A stretch of DNA of 64,000 nucleotides from NCBI RefSeq assembly GCF_029525575.1, contig NZ_JAPDIA010000003.1, positions 434,001 through 498,000 on the forward strand, in the 5' to 3' direction. The notes under the pieces were generated by a model. It did not search any database, had not been told where the DNA came from, and saw only the letters and a list, made by a program, of their open reading frames with translations. Positions 38,104-47,032 of the stretch are shown here, piece after piece (the stretch's first letter is position 1; every line of letters begins with the position of its first letter). The stretch comes from Cohnella rhizosphaerae. Its GTDB lineage: Bacteria > Bacillota > Bacilli > Paenibacillales > Paenibacillaceae. A program made the translations under genes and the position numbers.

Positions 38104-39447
38104 TCAGATCCGCCGCATCCGCGCGATCTCGCCGAAGAGGGCGGCGACGCCTTCGTCGATCCGGTCGTCCGCGATCTGCGAGATGCTGAGCTGCAGCAGC
38201 GATCGCTTCGGGAACGAAGGCAGGAAGCAGGCGTCCGCGTCCCGCAGTTGGATTTTCTTTTTGGCGAGGCGGTCGATCAGCGTCTTGGACCTTAGCGTAG
38301 GCGGAAGCTCGATATGCGTATGCATACCGGCCTCCAGCCGAAGATGGCGTACGTCCTGCGTGTCGTTGCCCGCGTCGAGCGCGCGGACCAGCCGCAGCAT
38401 CCGATGGCGGTACGTATCCGAGATCATGCGCTTGCGCCGCTCGAACATGCCGCTCTGAATATAGATCTCGAGCGCAGCCTGGGACAGCATGGAGCTGTCG
38501 ATGTCGGTGAAGCGCTTGTATCGGCTGAAGACGTCTTGCAGGCCGGGAGGCAGCACCGCGACGCCGACCCGGAGGCCGGGGAATACGATTTTCGAATAGC
38601 TCTTCAAATAGACGACGTGCGATGCGCCGTAAGCGTGGATCGGATCGGCTTTGGGATCGGTCTCGAGGTCGGCGAGGAAATCGTCCTCCACGACGATGAC
38701 GTCGTAGCGCTTGGCCAGGGCGGCGATCGCTTTTTTCGTCTCGGTCCCGAAGGAGGCGCCGAGCGGATTTTGAAACCGCGGGATCGTATAGAAGAACTTG
38801 ATATCGCCGGTGCGAAATAGCGTCTCCAGCTCGTCCAGGTCGATGCCCTTCGCCGTCCTTGCGATCCCTTGGACGGGGGCGCCGAAAAGGGAGAGCATCT
38901 CCAGCAAGATCGTGTACGTCGGCTGCTCCACCAGCACCGTCCGCCTGCCCGAAGGAAACGGCATATGCGTCAATATCGACAGCGCCTGCTGCACGCCGGA
39001 AGTGACCGTGATCCGCTCCGGCGGGGCGAACACCTGGTAGGCGGCCAGGTGCCTGCTTAGCACCTGGAGCAAAGAGGGAAGTCCCTGCGGCGTGCCGTAG
39101 GCGAACAGATGATTGCGGTACCGGTCGATCGCCTTGTTGATGCAATGCTGAAAGTCCAGGTAGGGGAACACCTCGGGATCCGGCGCGGCGGACGCGAAGT
39201 TCCAGCCGGCGCTCGCCGAAGCGGGCGTCTCGGCGTTCTTCTGCGTCACCGCGTAATAACCGCTTTGGGGGACGGAATACAGTTTGTGCCGTTTTTCAAG
39301 CTCCGCGTAGGCGCGAAGGACCGTGCTTTTGCTGCAGCCGTATCGTTCGGACGCCTCTCGGACGGACGGCAGCTTCTGGCCGCCGCGGATGCGTCCGTCT
39401 TCGATGCTAAGCTCGATATCGTGGATCAGCGCTTCGTATCTCATCAT
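38104..39447 (-). CDS. MocR-type regulator (GntR helix-turn-helix fused to aminotransferase)
   Basis: 447 residues. The GntR-type DNA-binding domain (about 1-70: KLPSVREASERYGCSKSTVLRAY) is followed by a class I aminotransferase fold with the PLP lysine in YLKSYSKIVFPGLRVG. Such proteins bind PLP and amino-acid-related effectors and control divergent genes. ATG 39447 is chosen because AAGGAG lies nine bases upstream. A perfect dyad at 39467-39492 lies 20 bases before the start, and the divergent EamA exporter begins at 39582, so both are likely targets. Confidence 0.92.
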   Translation of the reverse strand: MMRYEALIHDIELSIEDGRIRGGQKLPSVREASERYGCSKSTVLRAYAELEKRHKLYSVPQSGYYAVTQKNAETPASASAGWNFASAAPDPEVFPYLDFQHCINKAIDRYRNHLFAYGTPQGLPSLLQVLSRHLAAYQVFAPPERITVTSGVQQALSILTHMPFPSGRRTVLVEQPTYTILLEMLSLFGAPVQGIARTAKGIDLDELETLFRTGDIKFFYTIPRFQNPLGASFGTETKKAIAALAKRYDVIVVEDDFLADLETDPKADPIHAYGASHVVYLKSYSKIVFPGLRVGVAVLPPGLQDVFSRYKRFTDIDSSMLSQAALEIYIQSGMFERRKRMISDTYRHRMLRLVRALDAGNDTQDVRHLRLEAGMHTHIELPPTLRSKTLIDRLAKKKIQLRDADACFLPSFPKRSLLQLSISQIADDRIDEGVAALFGEIARMRRI

Positions 39448-39466
39448 GACGGGTTCACTCCTTGGT

Positions 39467-39492
39467 CGCAAACTGTTCCGGTACAGTTTGCG
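39467..39492. promoter_or_regulatory. MocR operator candidate (perfect 10-bp dyad)
   Basis: CGCAAACTGT and ACAGTTTGCG, separated by six bases, lie between the divergent mocR-like and EamA genes. A perfect palindrome at this place is the expected site for the dimeric regulator. Direct-repeat half-sites, which many MocR proteins use, were not identified. Confidence 0.75.
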
Positions 39493-39581
39493 GATGAATG
39501 GATGGCGACGGACGCGGTAGGTACTTTATGCTGAAAGCATGAAGCCGGCCGGCTCCGCATTCAAGCAAGGGAGGAAGAGGC

Positions 39582-40718
39582 ATGACCGACTTGCCCGCAA
39601 CCGCCAAAAACAACGCCGCCCTCTACGCGTTGGCTATATTATACGCGTTTGTCATCGGATTTTCCTTTATGTTTACGAAGCTTGCCTTGGATCACGCCGA
39701 CCCGTTCGACTTGCTCGCCTATCGCTTCGCTTTGTCGTTCGCGGCGCTCGCCATTCCGGTCCGGGCCGGCTGGATCCGGATGCCGCCGCGCAGACAGCAG
39801 GGACGACCGCGATTGCCGCTGCTGCTCGTCAGCCTGGTGTATCCGACCGCCTTTTTCGGTCTTCAGTCGGTGGGGCTCGACGCCGCGACGACCTCGGGCG
39901 CCGGCATCTTCTCCGCCGCCGCGCCGATCTTCGCGCTGCTGCTCGGCGCGCTGCTGCTGAAGGAGCGGGCGAGCAAGCTTCAGCTATCGTCCGTCCTCGT
40001 GTCCGCCTTCGGCCTCGTCTTCATGACGGGCGTCTCGGCGGACGCGCTGCGGGGAACGAGCGCCCTCGGCGGCGGCCTGATCCTGCTGTCGGCGGTCGCG
40101 CTCGCGCTGTACGGCGTGCTGGCCCGCGGCCTGCGCAACGCATACACCGCCGTCGAGTTGAGCTACGCCATGATGCGAACGGGCTGCTTGTTTTTCGTCG
40201 GGCTCGCGCTCGTGCGCCACTTGACGCAAGACACGATGTCCGCGCTGCTCGCGCCGGCGTCCGAGCCGGGATTTTGGCTGCCGCTGCTCTACATTGCGAT
40301 CCTATCGTCGCTCGTCTCGTCGTGGCTGTCCAACTTCGCGCTCGCGCGCATCGAAGCGTTCAAGGTCAGCCTGTTCGTCAACCTGGGCAACCTCGTCTCG
40401 ATCTCTTCCGGCGTCCTGATCATGGGCGACCATTGGAGCGGCGCGCAGACGATCGGCACGGCCTGCATGCTGGCCGGCGTGATCGGCGCGAACTACCGCG
40501 GCGGGAAGCGCCGTGATGCCGACAGCAGGGGGACCGGGGCAGATTTGACAAAAAACGACGCGGCGGAGGCGGAGGAAGTCCCGAATAGAAACAACAACGT
40601 CGCCGTGAGCGCCGAATCCTCGCCGGAAGTCCCGGATAGGAACAACAACGTCGCCGTGAGCGCCGAATCATCGCCGGAAGTCCTGGATAGAAACAAAAGC
40701 GCAGTCTCGTCCGCCTAA
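39582..40718 (+). CDS. EamA/DMT-family exporter with repeat-derived C-terminal tail
   Basis: 378 residues. The first 310 form the usual ten-helix EamA transporter (two five-helix repeats; ALYALAILYAFVIGFSFMF first, GAQTIGTACMLAGVIGANY last). It probably exports an amino acid or related metabolite. The last 45 or so residues are a hydrophilic tail of 17-residue repeats (EVPNRNNNVAVSAESSP and variants). These are encoded by the first copies of the intergenic 51-bp array, so the original stop seems to have been lost or displaced. GGGAGGAAGAGG precedes ATG 39582. Likely controlled by the divergent MocR protein. Confidence 0.9.
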   Translation: MTDLPATAKNNAALYALAILYAFVIGFSFMFTKLALDHADPFDLLAYRFALSFAALAIPVRAGWIRMPPRRQQGRPRLPLLLVSLVYPTAFFGLQSVGLDAATTSGAGIFSAAAPIFALLLGALLLKERASKLQLSSVLVSAFGLVFMTGVSADALRGTSALGGGLILLSAVALALYGVLARGLRNAYTAVELSYAMMRTGCLFFVGLALVRHLTQDTMSALLAPASEPGFWLPLLYIAILSSLVSSWLSNFALARIEAFKVSLFVNLGNLVSISSGVLIMGDHWSGAQTIGTACMLAGVIGANYRGGKRRDADSRGTGADLTKNDAAEAEEVPNRNNNVAVSAESSPEVPDRNNNVAVSAESSPEVLDRNKSAVSSA

Positions 40719-41125
40719 CAGCGACCGGAAGTCCTGGGTAGGAACAGCGCCTTCGTCTCACTCGCCGCGCGGTCTCCGGAAGTCCCGTATAGAAACAAAA
40801 TCCCCGTCGCGTGCGCCGAATCATCGCCGGAAGTCCCGCATAGAAACAAAATCCCCGTCGCGTGCGCCGAATCATCGCCGGAAGTCCCCAGCGGAACAAA
40901 AGCGCAGTCTCGTTCGCCTAACAGCCGCCGGAAGTCCCGGATAGGAACAGCGCCTTCGTCTCACTCGCCGCGCGGACTCCGGAAGTCCCGTATAGAAACA
41001 AAATCCCCGTCGCGTGCGCCGAATCATCGCCGGAAGTCCCGAACGGAAACAAAAGCGCAGTCTCGTCCGCCCGACCATCGCCGGAAGTCCTGAGTAGAAA
41101 CAAACCCGCCGTCTCGGCAGCCGGG
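40575..41125. repeat. Tandem array of a 51-bp unit (11 copies)
   Basis: Copies begin with GAAGTCC at 40575, 40626, 40677, 40728, 40779, 40830, 40881, 40931, 40982, 41033 and 41084; one step is 50 bp and the rest are 51. The first three lie inside the EamA gene. Because 51 is divisible by three, they add 17 residues each. The array then fills the gap to the epimerase gene. There are no unique spacers. Confidence 0.95.
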
Positions 41126-41186
41126 AGCGAACGCTTAAATCAGGTGCAGCTCCCGCACAAAATCTATTTTCGGAGGTCGATCGCTC

Positions 41187-42038
41187 ATGAAAATCGCAGT
41201 CGCAGGCGCCTCGGGCGCGATCGGAAAATCACTTATCCCCTTGCTCGTCGCTGCCGGACACGAAGTAACGGGCTTCACCCGGCACGCGGCGAACGCAGCT
41301 TGGCTCGAGGCGCAGGGCGCGAAGGCGGCCGTGCTCGACATATTTGACCGCGAAGCCGTATTCGCGGCGATTCGCGAGGCGGAGCCGGAGACGATCATCC
41401 ACCAGCTCACCTCGCTCGGCGAGCGCGACTTCGCATCGAACTCGCGCATCCGGATGGTCGGCACACGGCATCTGGTCGACGCCGCGTCGGCCGCTGGCGT
41501 ACGCCGGATGATCGCGCAGAGCATCTCATGGGCATACGCACCGGGGGAAGGCCCCGCGTACGAAGAAGAGGCGCTCGACCTGAACGCACCGGCACCCCGC
41601 AGCGGCATGATTCAAGGCGTGCACGCTTTGGAGACGGCGGCCTTGGAGATGCCCGAAGCCGTCCTCCTGCGGTACGGGCTGTTCTACGGCCCGGGAACAT
41701 GGTATGCGAAGGACGGCTTCATGGCCGACGAGGTTCGCCGCGGCGCGCTGCCCGCCACGGACGGGGTAGCGTCGTTCGTCCACGTCGACGACGCGGCATG
41801 GGCCGCGCTGCTCGCGCTGGACTGGCCGTCCGGGGCCGTGAACGTCGTCGACGACCGTCCGTCGCCGGGCGGCGAGTGGCTGTCGCATTATGCCGCGCTG
41901 CTGGGCGCGCCGGCTCCGGAGCGGGTGCCCGGCAGCGCCCGCGGCGAGCGCGGTGCCTCCAATGCCAAGGCGAGGCGGCTCGGCTGGCAGCCGCGCTTCG
42001 CCGATTGGCGCGACGGCTTCGCCGCGACGCTTGGCTGA
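41187..42038 (+). CDS. NAD-dependent epimerase/dehydratase (extended SDR-like)
   Basis: 283 residues. The Rossmann motif GASGAIG lies at residues 7-13. The active region contains SISWAYAPGEG and a later LRYGLFYGPGTWY, as in sugar-nucleotide epimerase-like proteins. The Tyr-x-x-x-Lys pair is not clear, so catalysis is uncertain. CGGAGG lies upstream of ATG 41187. Confidence 0.85.
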   Translation: MKIAVAGASGAIGKSLIPLLVAAGHEVTGFTRHAANAAWLEAQGAKAAVLDIFDREAVFAAIREAEPETIIHQLTSLGERDFASNSRIRMVGTRHLVDAASAAGVRRMIAQSISWAYAPGEGPAYEEEALDLNAPAPRSGMIQGVHALETAALEMPEAVLLRYGLFYGPGTWYAKDGFMADEVRRGALPATDGVASFVHVDDAAWAALLALDWPSGAVNVVDDRPSPGGEWLSHYAALLGAPAPERVPGSARGERGASNAKARRLGWQPRFADWRDGFAATLG

Positions 42039-42294
42039 AGAATTCACCTTCATTACCATGTGTTCATATTTCATTTCATCTGTGAGTAAAAATGATTTAG
42101 TTCTAAATGACTATAAATTTAAAAAATTTTCCGATAAGTATCGACACCGCCTACCATTTTTCCTATAATTATTTAACGAATGGGAGTAATTCCAAGTTGC
42201 GATTTTCCAATGCAGAGAAAGATTACTAAATAACTATGTATGAAGACCTACTAGGTTATCTTCCATCAAAAACAAAGGGAAACGGGGACGGAAA

Positions 42295-42997
42295 ATGAAT
42301 TTCAAGCACGTTTTATTACTCGGAGCGGCGCTAATATCAGTTGCGGGTCTAGTGGGGTGTTCTTCGAACAAGGAGGCTTCTTCCTCTAAAAGCCCGCCAT
42401 CTTCCTCAGTAGCTCCAAGCACGAGCGTTGCTAGCCCTGCGGCGACTCAGGCTGCCGAAAAAACTGCAGAGCAGAGCCCGCCTGCTTCCCAAAAAGCAGA
42501 GCCTCAAGTCGTAAGCGAGCAAACGATGTACGCGGATCATGCGGTCTCGGCGATTCCGGAAATTGCGGATGGACTGCAAATGGATCAAAAAAAGCTATGA
42601 CTTTGTAGTGAAAAATTATAAACTGTTCCCCGCGAAAACCACAGAAGATATCGGGGCTGCAAAAAAAATGGTGGATGCCAGCATCTCGAGCAAGCTGATA
42701 AACAAAAATGCCGCTCCCTATTTAGATAAGATGGTTTCCTTTAGCGGTGTAGTAATATCTATCGAAGAGACCCAACTCGACGCGGATAACACGCTTGCAA
42801 TCGCTCATGTATTGGATGAGGACGAACAATCCTACCAAGTCATGATCTATAAGTCGACAGGAGATATTTTAGAGGATGATTCCGTTCAGTTCTGGGGCGT
42901 GCCTATCGGGGCTTCCGGATTCGAAAATGTTTCAGGTGGTTACACCAACGCCATTTTCGTACTCGGATCCCATATTGAGAAAATACAGAGCGCTTAA
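42295..42997 (+). CDS. Lipoprotein with tRNA-anti-like (OB-fold) C-terminal region, one frame break
   Basis: About 233 residues after removing one A from the seven-A run 42587-42593. A signal peptide ends in LVGC (Cys22), followed by a Ser/Ala/Pro-rich linker. The C-terminal domain (YLDKMVSFSGVVISIEE, then YQVMIYKSTGDILEDDSVQFWGVPIG) resembles the OB-like domains of exported stress lipoproteins. The base composition is clearly AT-richer than the neighbours, suggesting recent acquisition. A rho-independent terminator follows. Confidence 0.75.
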
Positions 42998-43008
42998 CTT
43001 AGCAATGC

Positions 43009-43044
43009 TAAAAGTATCCGATGTGTGATTCGGGTACTTTTTTT
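43009..43044 (+). terminator. Rho-independent terminator of the lipoprotein gene
   Basis: AAAAGTA-CCGA pairs with TCGG-GTACTTTT around a seven-base loop and ends in seven T. Confidence 0.8.
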
Positions 43045-43128
43045 ATGAAAATAGGTCTTTGCGCGACTGTGCTGAAGGCACGACAAAGCAAGACGGTCTC
43101 TCGGCGGACCTTGGTCTGAAAGTGAGGA

Positions 43129-43316
43129 TCAGGCTAAACTAGAAATCGCGAATCCTTTGGCTTCAAACTGTCGAATGACCTCGGCTTCGCGCCGTTTCTC
43201 ACGTTCTTGCCTGAAGCATTCCACATAGTCTGCTCCAAGCTCTTCATAGGGTGTTTTTGTTGCGATCAAATGGTAGATAATTCGCAGCGGAGTATGTCCC
43301 AACGCGACCAGTGCCT
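43129..43316 (-). pseudogene. IS110-family transposase remnant (C-terminal end)
   Basis: On the minus strand about 60 codons read ALVALGHTPLRIIYHLIATK, then TPYEELGADY and a tail ending SSLA before a stop at 43129. This matches the C-terminal end of IS110/IS116/IS902 transposases. The frame is closed by a stop just upstream, and no N-terminal DEDD domain is found, so only a fragment remains. Confidence 0.65.
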
Positions 43317-43900
43317 TAATACACTACGAAGGCGCTCGAGGATGTTCGTTTGTCTGAGTGCATCTTTAACAAACACAAAACAAATTCGCCACTTCGAAGG
43401 ATGTAATCGTTCCAACTGCGGCCGCCTGTCATTCGACGGAGCTTGATCTTGGTTTGATGAAAATTACATCCAGTTGTATTTCGTTCATAACACTTCAACC
43501 AAGGAAGGGAACGTGCCTATTCTTTTCTTCGACCCGAACCTGAACATTTTGCGGTTTATAGCCGTATATGACAATCATGTCCAAAGTTCGGCGGAAAAGG
43601 GCTGATCGGTCTCGATTCGGACCCCTTTCCGTCGCCTCCGCAGCAATCTGCAGGCACGACCGTCATTTTCAGATTCAGCAATGTGCTCGCGCAAACGTCG
43701 TTTACGACCAACTAGGCCTCCGCTATCGATCCGATAACGCCGATTGCAGGTTACGATACGACCCATATCGTTGAGGATCCGAATCTTTCATTCGGCGCGT
43801 GTTACTGGCTGATGTTGATTTGATTTGTGCCTCGACGTTCGATGACAGGCACGCAGGCGCTTCGCCTTTGAAGCGTCTGTTCGCCGTTGTTTTAAAAAAG
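43317..43900. other. Decayed AT-rich region
   Basis: No intact gene. One plus-strand frame (about 43650-43815) reads ASAIDPITPIAGYD and EDPNLSFGACYW after an internal stop, which looks like the broken end of a surface-protein-like gene. I cannot name it. Composition matches the neighbouring lipoprotein rather than the rest of the window. Confidence 0.4.
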
Positions 43901-43912
43901 TGAATTTCCCTC

Positions 43913-43943
43913 TTGCACCTTACGTTGCGTCACGTCTTATAGT
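43913..43943 (+). promoter_or_regulatory. MerR-type promoter with 19-bp spacer
   Basis: TTGCAC (43913-43918) and TATAGT (43938-43943) are separated by 19 bases, the over-long spacing characteristic of promoters that MerR proteins untwist. A partial dyad (ACGTTGCGT) lies in the spacer. It precedes the merR-like gene itself, so autoregulation is likely. Confidence 0.65.
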
Positions 43944-43981
43944 AAAGTTACGGACATAAGGCGGGACGGGAGGCGGAAAAA

Positions 43982-44524
43982 GTGGCCAAGCATCGGGAAG
44001 GTTCGACGGACGGCGAAGCGGGCGCGGCGAGCCGCCGCTGGAAGGTGGGGGACATCGCCGCGCTGACGGGTCTGACGATTCGCACGCTGCGCTACTACGA
44101 TCAGATCGGCTTGTTTTCCCCTTCCGGCCAGACCGGCTCGGGGCACAGGCTGTACGACGAATCTGACCTGTCACGCTTGCACCAGATTCTGGCGCTCAAG
44201 GAGCTGGGCCTGCCGCTCACGGAGATTCAGTCCGTCCTCGAGCGGGACGCGCCCGACTTGTCCGAGATCATCGCCGCCCAGATCGGCCGGCTGCGGGAGA
44301 AGATTCGCGTCCAGCAGAAGCTGCTGAGCGAGCTGGAGCAGGCGTCGGCGGCCGTGCGTTCGCACGCGCCGCTCGGCGTGGAGGCGTTCACGAAGCTGCT
44401 CGGCATGATGAAGCAGAGCCACGAGAAGTATTTTTGGGAGCGGCGGACGCAGGCCGAACGAGCGCTCGACCGCTTGGGCGATTGGCTGGCGAACGAGCCG
44501 GAAGACCATATTCAGGGAGGATGA
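43982..44524 (+). CDS. MerR-family transcriptional regulator
   Basis: 180 residues. The winged helix spans about 20-90 (WKVGDIAALTGLTIRTLRYYDQIGLFSPS, HRLYDESDL), followed by the dimerisation coiled coil. No Cys cluster is present, so it is not a metal sensor of the MerR/CueR type. GTG 43982 follows GGGAGGCGG. The adjacent SRPBCC gene starts five bases after its stop and is probably cotranscribed. Confidence 0.93.
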   Translation: MAKHREGSTDGEAGAASRRWKVGDIAALTGLTIRTLRYYDQIGLFSPSGQTGSGHRLYDESDLSRLHQILALKELGLPLTEIQSVLERDAPDLSEIIAAQIGRLREKIRVQQKLLSELEQASAAVRSHAPLGVEAFTKLLGMMKQSHEKYFWERRTQAERALDRLGDWLANEPEDHIQGG

Positions 44525-44529
44525 ACAAA

Positions 44530-44991
44530 ATGGAACAACAAGAACAACGCTCGGCGCATCACGCCACCTTTACGGTGGAAAGAACGTATCCCGCGACGCC
44601 GGAGCGCGTCTTCAGATCCTGGTCTGACGCCAAAGCGAAAGCGCGCTGGTTTTCCCCCGCCGAGACCTTCGACTTCCGCGTCGGCGGACGGGAGTACAGC
44701 CGCGGCGGACCGCCGGAAGGTCCCGTCTTCACGTTCGACGCCTGCTACCAGGATATCGTGCCGAACGCGCGCATCGTTTATTCGTATGTCTTGGACATGG
44801 GGGACCGGCGAATCTCGGCCTCAGTGACGACGGTCGAGCTGCACCCGGTCGAAGGCGGCACGCGGCTGGTCTTTACCGAACAGGGCGTGTATCTCGACGG
44901 ACTCGATACGCCCGAACAGCGCGAGCATGGCACGAACGAGCTGCTTAGAATGCTCGGCGACGCCCTCCAGAGCGAGCCCGAAGCGTCTTGA
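44530..44991 (+). CDS. SRPBCC-domain protein (AHSA1-like)
   Basis: 153 residues. The START/Bet v1-like fold is recognised from RTYPATPERVFRSWSDAKAKARWFSP, GREYSRGGPPEG and the C-terminal GTNELLRMLGDAL. These proteins bind small hydrophobic ligands; the function is unknown. ATG 44530 is chosen because GGAGG lies nine bases upstream; ATG 44521 overlaps that site and the merR stop. It forms a two-gene unit with the MerR regulator. Confidence 0.88.
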   Translation: MEQQEQRSAHHATFTVERTYPATPERVFRSWSDAKAKARWFSPAETFDFRVGGREYSRGGPPEGPVFTFDACYQDIVPNARIVYSYVLDMGDRRISASVTTVELHPVEGGTRLVFTEQGVYLDGLDTPEQREHGTNELLRMLGDALQSEPEAS

Positions 44992-45076
44992 TTTGATGGC
45001 TAGACTGTGCCCGTTTAGGCGGGGGAGCGGTGAGCGTGACGCTTGTGGGCCGAACGGTACGAACGAGCAGCCAGCA

Positions 45077-45515
45077 AATAGCGCAAAATTGCGCTAACCT
45101 AGGACCTCTGTCGCGCTGCAACTTAAGCGCGAAGTGCGTGGGGGGCATGCGGCGACGTAATGCCAGCAAATAGCGCAAAATTGCGCTAACCTAGGACCTC
45201 TGTCGCGCTGCAACTTAAGCGCGAAGTGCGTGGGGGGCATGCGGCGAGCGGATGGCCAATAAATAGCGCAAAATTGCGCTATCCTGCGCCCGCCATCGCG
45301 CTGCAACGTAAGCGCGAAAGGGCGTGGGGCGCATGCGGCGACGTAATGCCAGCAATTAGCGCAAAATTGCGCTATCCTGGGCCCGCTGTCGCGCTGCAAC
45401 GTAAGCGCGAAGTTCGTGGGCGTATGCGGCGAGCGGATGGCCAGTAAATAGCGCAAAATTGCGCTAACCTAGGATCTCTGTCGCGCTGCAACGTAAGCGC
45501 AAAGTACGTGGGGGC
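45077..45515. repeat. Tandem array of a 92-93-bp unit (5 copies)
   Basis: TAGCGCAAAATTGCGCT recurs at 45079, 45171, 45264, 45357 (one mismatch) and 45449. Each unit holds two hairpins, AGCGCAA/TTGCGCT and CGCGCT/AGCGCG. The array fills most of the gap between the SRPBCC and DUF378 genes. Alternate units differ slightly (ACGTAATGCC versus GCGGATGGCC), giving a two-unit higher-order pattern. Confidence 0.93.
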
Positions 45516-45551
45516 CCGCCGCGAGCGGGCCGCGCCCAGACGAACAAAGAG

Positions 45552-45593
45552 AGCCGGACCGTCGCCCCTGGAGGCGGCAATCCGGCTTTTTTT
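45552..45593 (+). terminator. Rho-independent terminator
   Basis: AGCCGGA and TCCGGCT enclose an inner CGCC/GGCG stem and are followed by seven T. It lies downstream of the repeat array and probably ends any transcript from the merR unit. Confidence 0.8.
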
Positions 45594-45609
45594 CTCCGTG
45601 CCAAATAGG

Positions 45610-45822
45610 TTAACGCGCGCGCGAATCGCTGCTGACGTCGTTGAAAAATTTGATCGCGTACAGCGCGCAGATACCGACGATCGTATACACGATACGGGAT
45701 GCGACTTCTTCCTGACCCCCGAACAGTTCGGCGACGAGATCGTACTTGAACAGACCGACCAGCAGCCAGTTGATGCCTCCGATGATCAGAATGGCGAGCG
45801 CGATGGCGTTTAGCGTTTTCAT
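45610..45822 (-). CDS. DUF378 small membrane protein
   Basis: 70 residues with two membrane helices. The pattern LNAIALAILIIGGINWLLVGLF and VYTIVGICALYAI is the hallmark of DUF378. Function unknown. GGAGTGGATCC lies upstream of ATG 45822. Confidence 0.92.
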   Translation of the reverse strand: MKTLNAIALAILIIGGINWLLVGLFKYDLVAELFGGQEEVASRIVYTIVGICALYAIKFFNDVSSDSRAR

Positions 45823-46033
45823 ACCGGATCCACTCCTTCAGCCGAATTTTGGCGGTTCATCGAGAAAATACCCCTTTGCGGAGATTTCTATACATAAGTT
45901 ACGCATTCCGGCCGTTTCTTATGTTAATTTTCCACAAGAATTTGCGGAGCGCGGCCAAATGAGAACCCGTTCGAAATGGGGGGGTATCCGCCAAAATGAT
46001 GCCGAAACCGGTTGAACGCGCCGCCGCCTGCTC

Positions 46034-47020
46034 CTATTCCTCCGGATAAGGATCGATCGTGCGAATGGCGCCGTCGGCCTCGTAATGCAGCTCGGTCATC
46101 TTCACGCAGCGCTTGTTGTCCGCCCCGCCCGACAGCGAGCTGTCGTGGTAGAACAGGTACCACTTGTCCCGATAGCGGACGATCGAATGGTGCGTGGTCC
46201 AGCCGACGACGGGGGTCAGAATCGTGCCTTTGAACGTGAAAGGGCCGTACGGTTCGTCCCCGACGGCATAGACGATCTTGTGCGTCGTCCCGGTCGAGTA
46301 GGAAAGGTAATACCGCCCTTCGTGCTTGTGCACCCAGGGTCCCTCGAAATATCTGCGCTCCTCGTCCCCGGCGCGAATCGGCACGCCGTCCTCGTCCACG
46401 ATGCGGATCTCGCGCGGCTTCTCCCTGAATCCGAGCATATCGTCGGTCAGCTCCGCCACGCGCGGTCCGAGCGCGGGCTCGTCGCCCGACGGCCCCGCGG
46501 CATCCGGCTCGAACGCGCCGGTCTGCCACTTTTCCAGCTGCCCGCCCCACAGACCTCCGAAGTAGACGTACGCTTTGCCGTCGTCGTCCGCGAACACGGC
46601 CGGATCGATGCTGAAGCTGCCGGGTATATAGTTCGGCTCCGCGCGGAAAGGTCCCTTCGGCGAGATGCCGGTCGCGACGCCGATGCGGAAGACGTCGTTA
46701 TAGTCGCGCGCCGGGAAGAACAAGTAGTAGGTGCCGTCCTTGTAGGCCGCGTCCGGCGCCCACAACTGCTTTTTCGCCCAGGGAATATCGTTCAGATGCA
46801 GCGCTTCGCCGTGGTCGAGCGCCTGCGTCAGATCCTCGTTCAGCGAGAGGACGTGGTAGTCCTCCATATCGTACTGGTCGCCGTTGTCGTTCGACGTCAT
46901 CTCGTGGTCCAGATCGTGCGAAGGGTACACGTACAGCTTGCCCTCGAAGACGTGGGCGGAAGGATCCGCCGTGTAAATATGCGTGACCAGCGGCGCGCCG
47001 CCCCGCGATTCTATCGTCAT
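46034..47020 (-). CDS. Glycoside hydrolase family 43 enzyme (arabinofuranosidase/xylosidase-like)
   Basis: 328 residues, a five-bladed beta-propeller. The expected catalytic residues are visible: Asp in YTADPSAHVF (base), Asp in FSIDPAVFAD (pKa modulator) and Glu in YFEGPWVHK (acid). It has no signal peptide, so it acts on imported oligosaccharides. AAGGAGGTG lies just before ATG 47020. It is divergent from a YesM/YesN/ABC operon that should import the substrate, and a cre-like site is in the gap. Confidence 0.92.
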   Translation of the reverse strand: MTIESRGGAPLVTHIYTADPSAHVFEGKLYVYPSHDLDHEMTSNDNGDQYDMEDYHVLSLNEDLTQALDHGEALHLNDIPWAKKQLWAPDAAYKDGTYYLFFPARDYNDVFRIGVATGISPKGPFRAEPNYIPGSFSIDPAVFADDDGKAYVYFGGLWGGQLEKWQTGAFEPDAAGPSGDEPALGPRVAELTDDMLGFREKPREIRIVDEDGVPIRAGDEERRYFEGPWVHKHEGRYYLSYSTGTTHKIVYAVGDEPYGPFTFKGTILTPVVGWTTHHSIVRYRDKWYLFYHDSSLSGGADNKRCVKMTELHYEADGAIRTIDPYPEE

Positions 47021-47032
47021 TCCGGCACCTCC

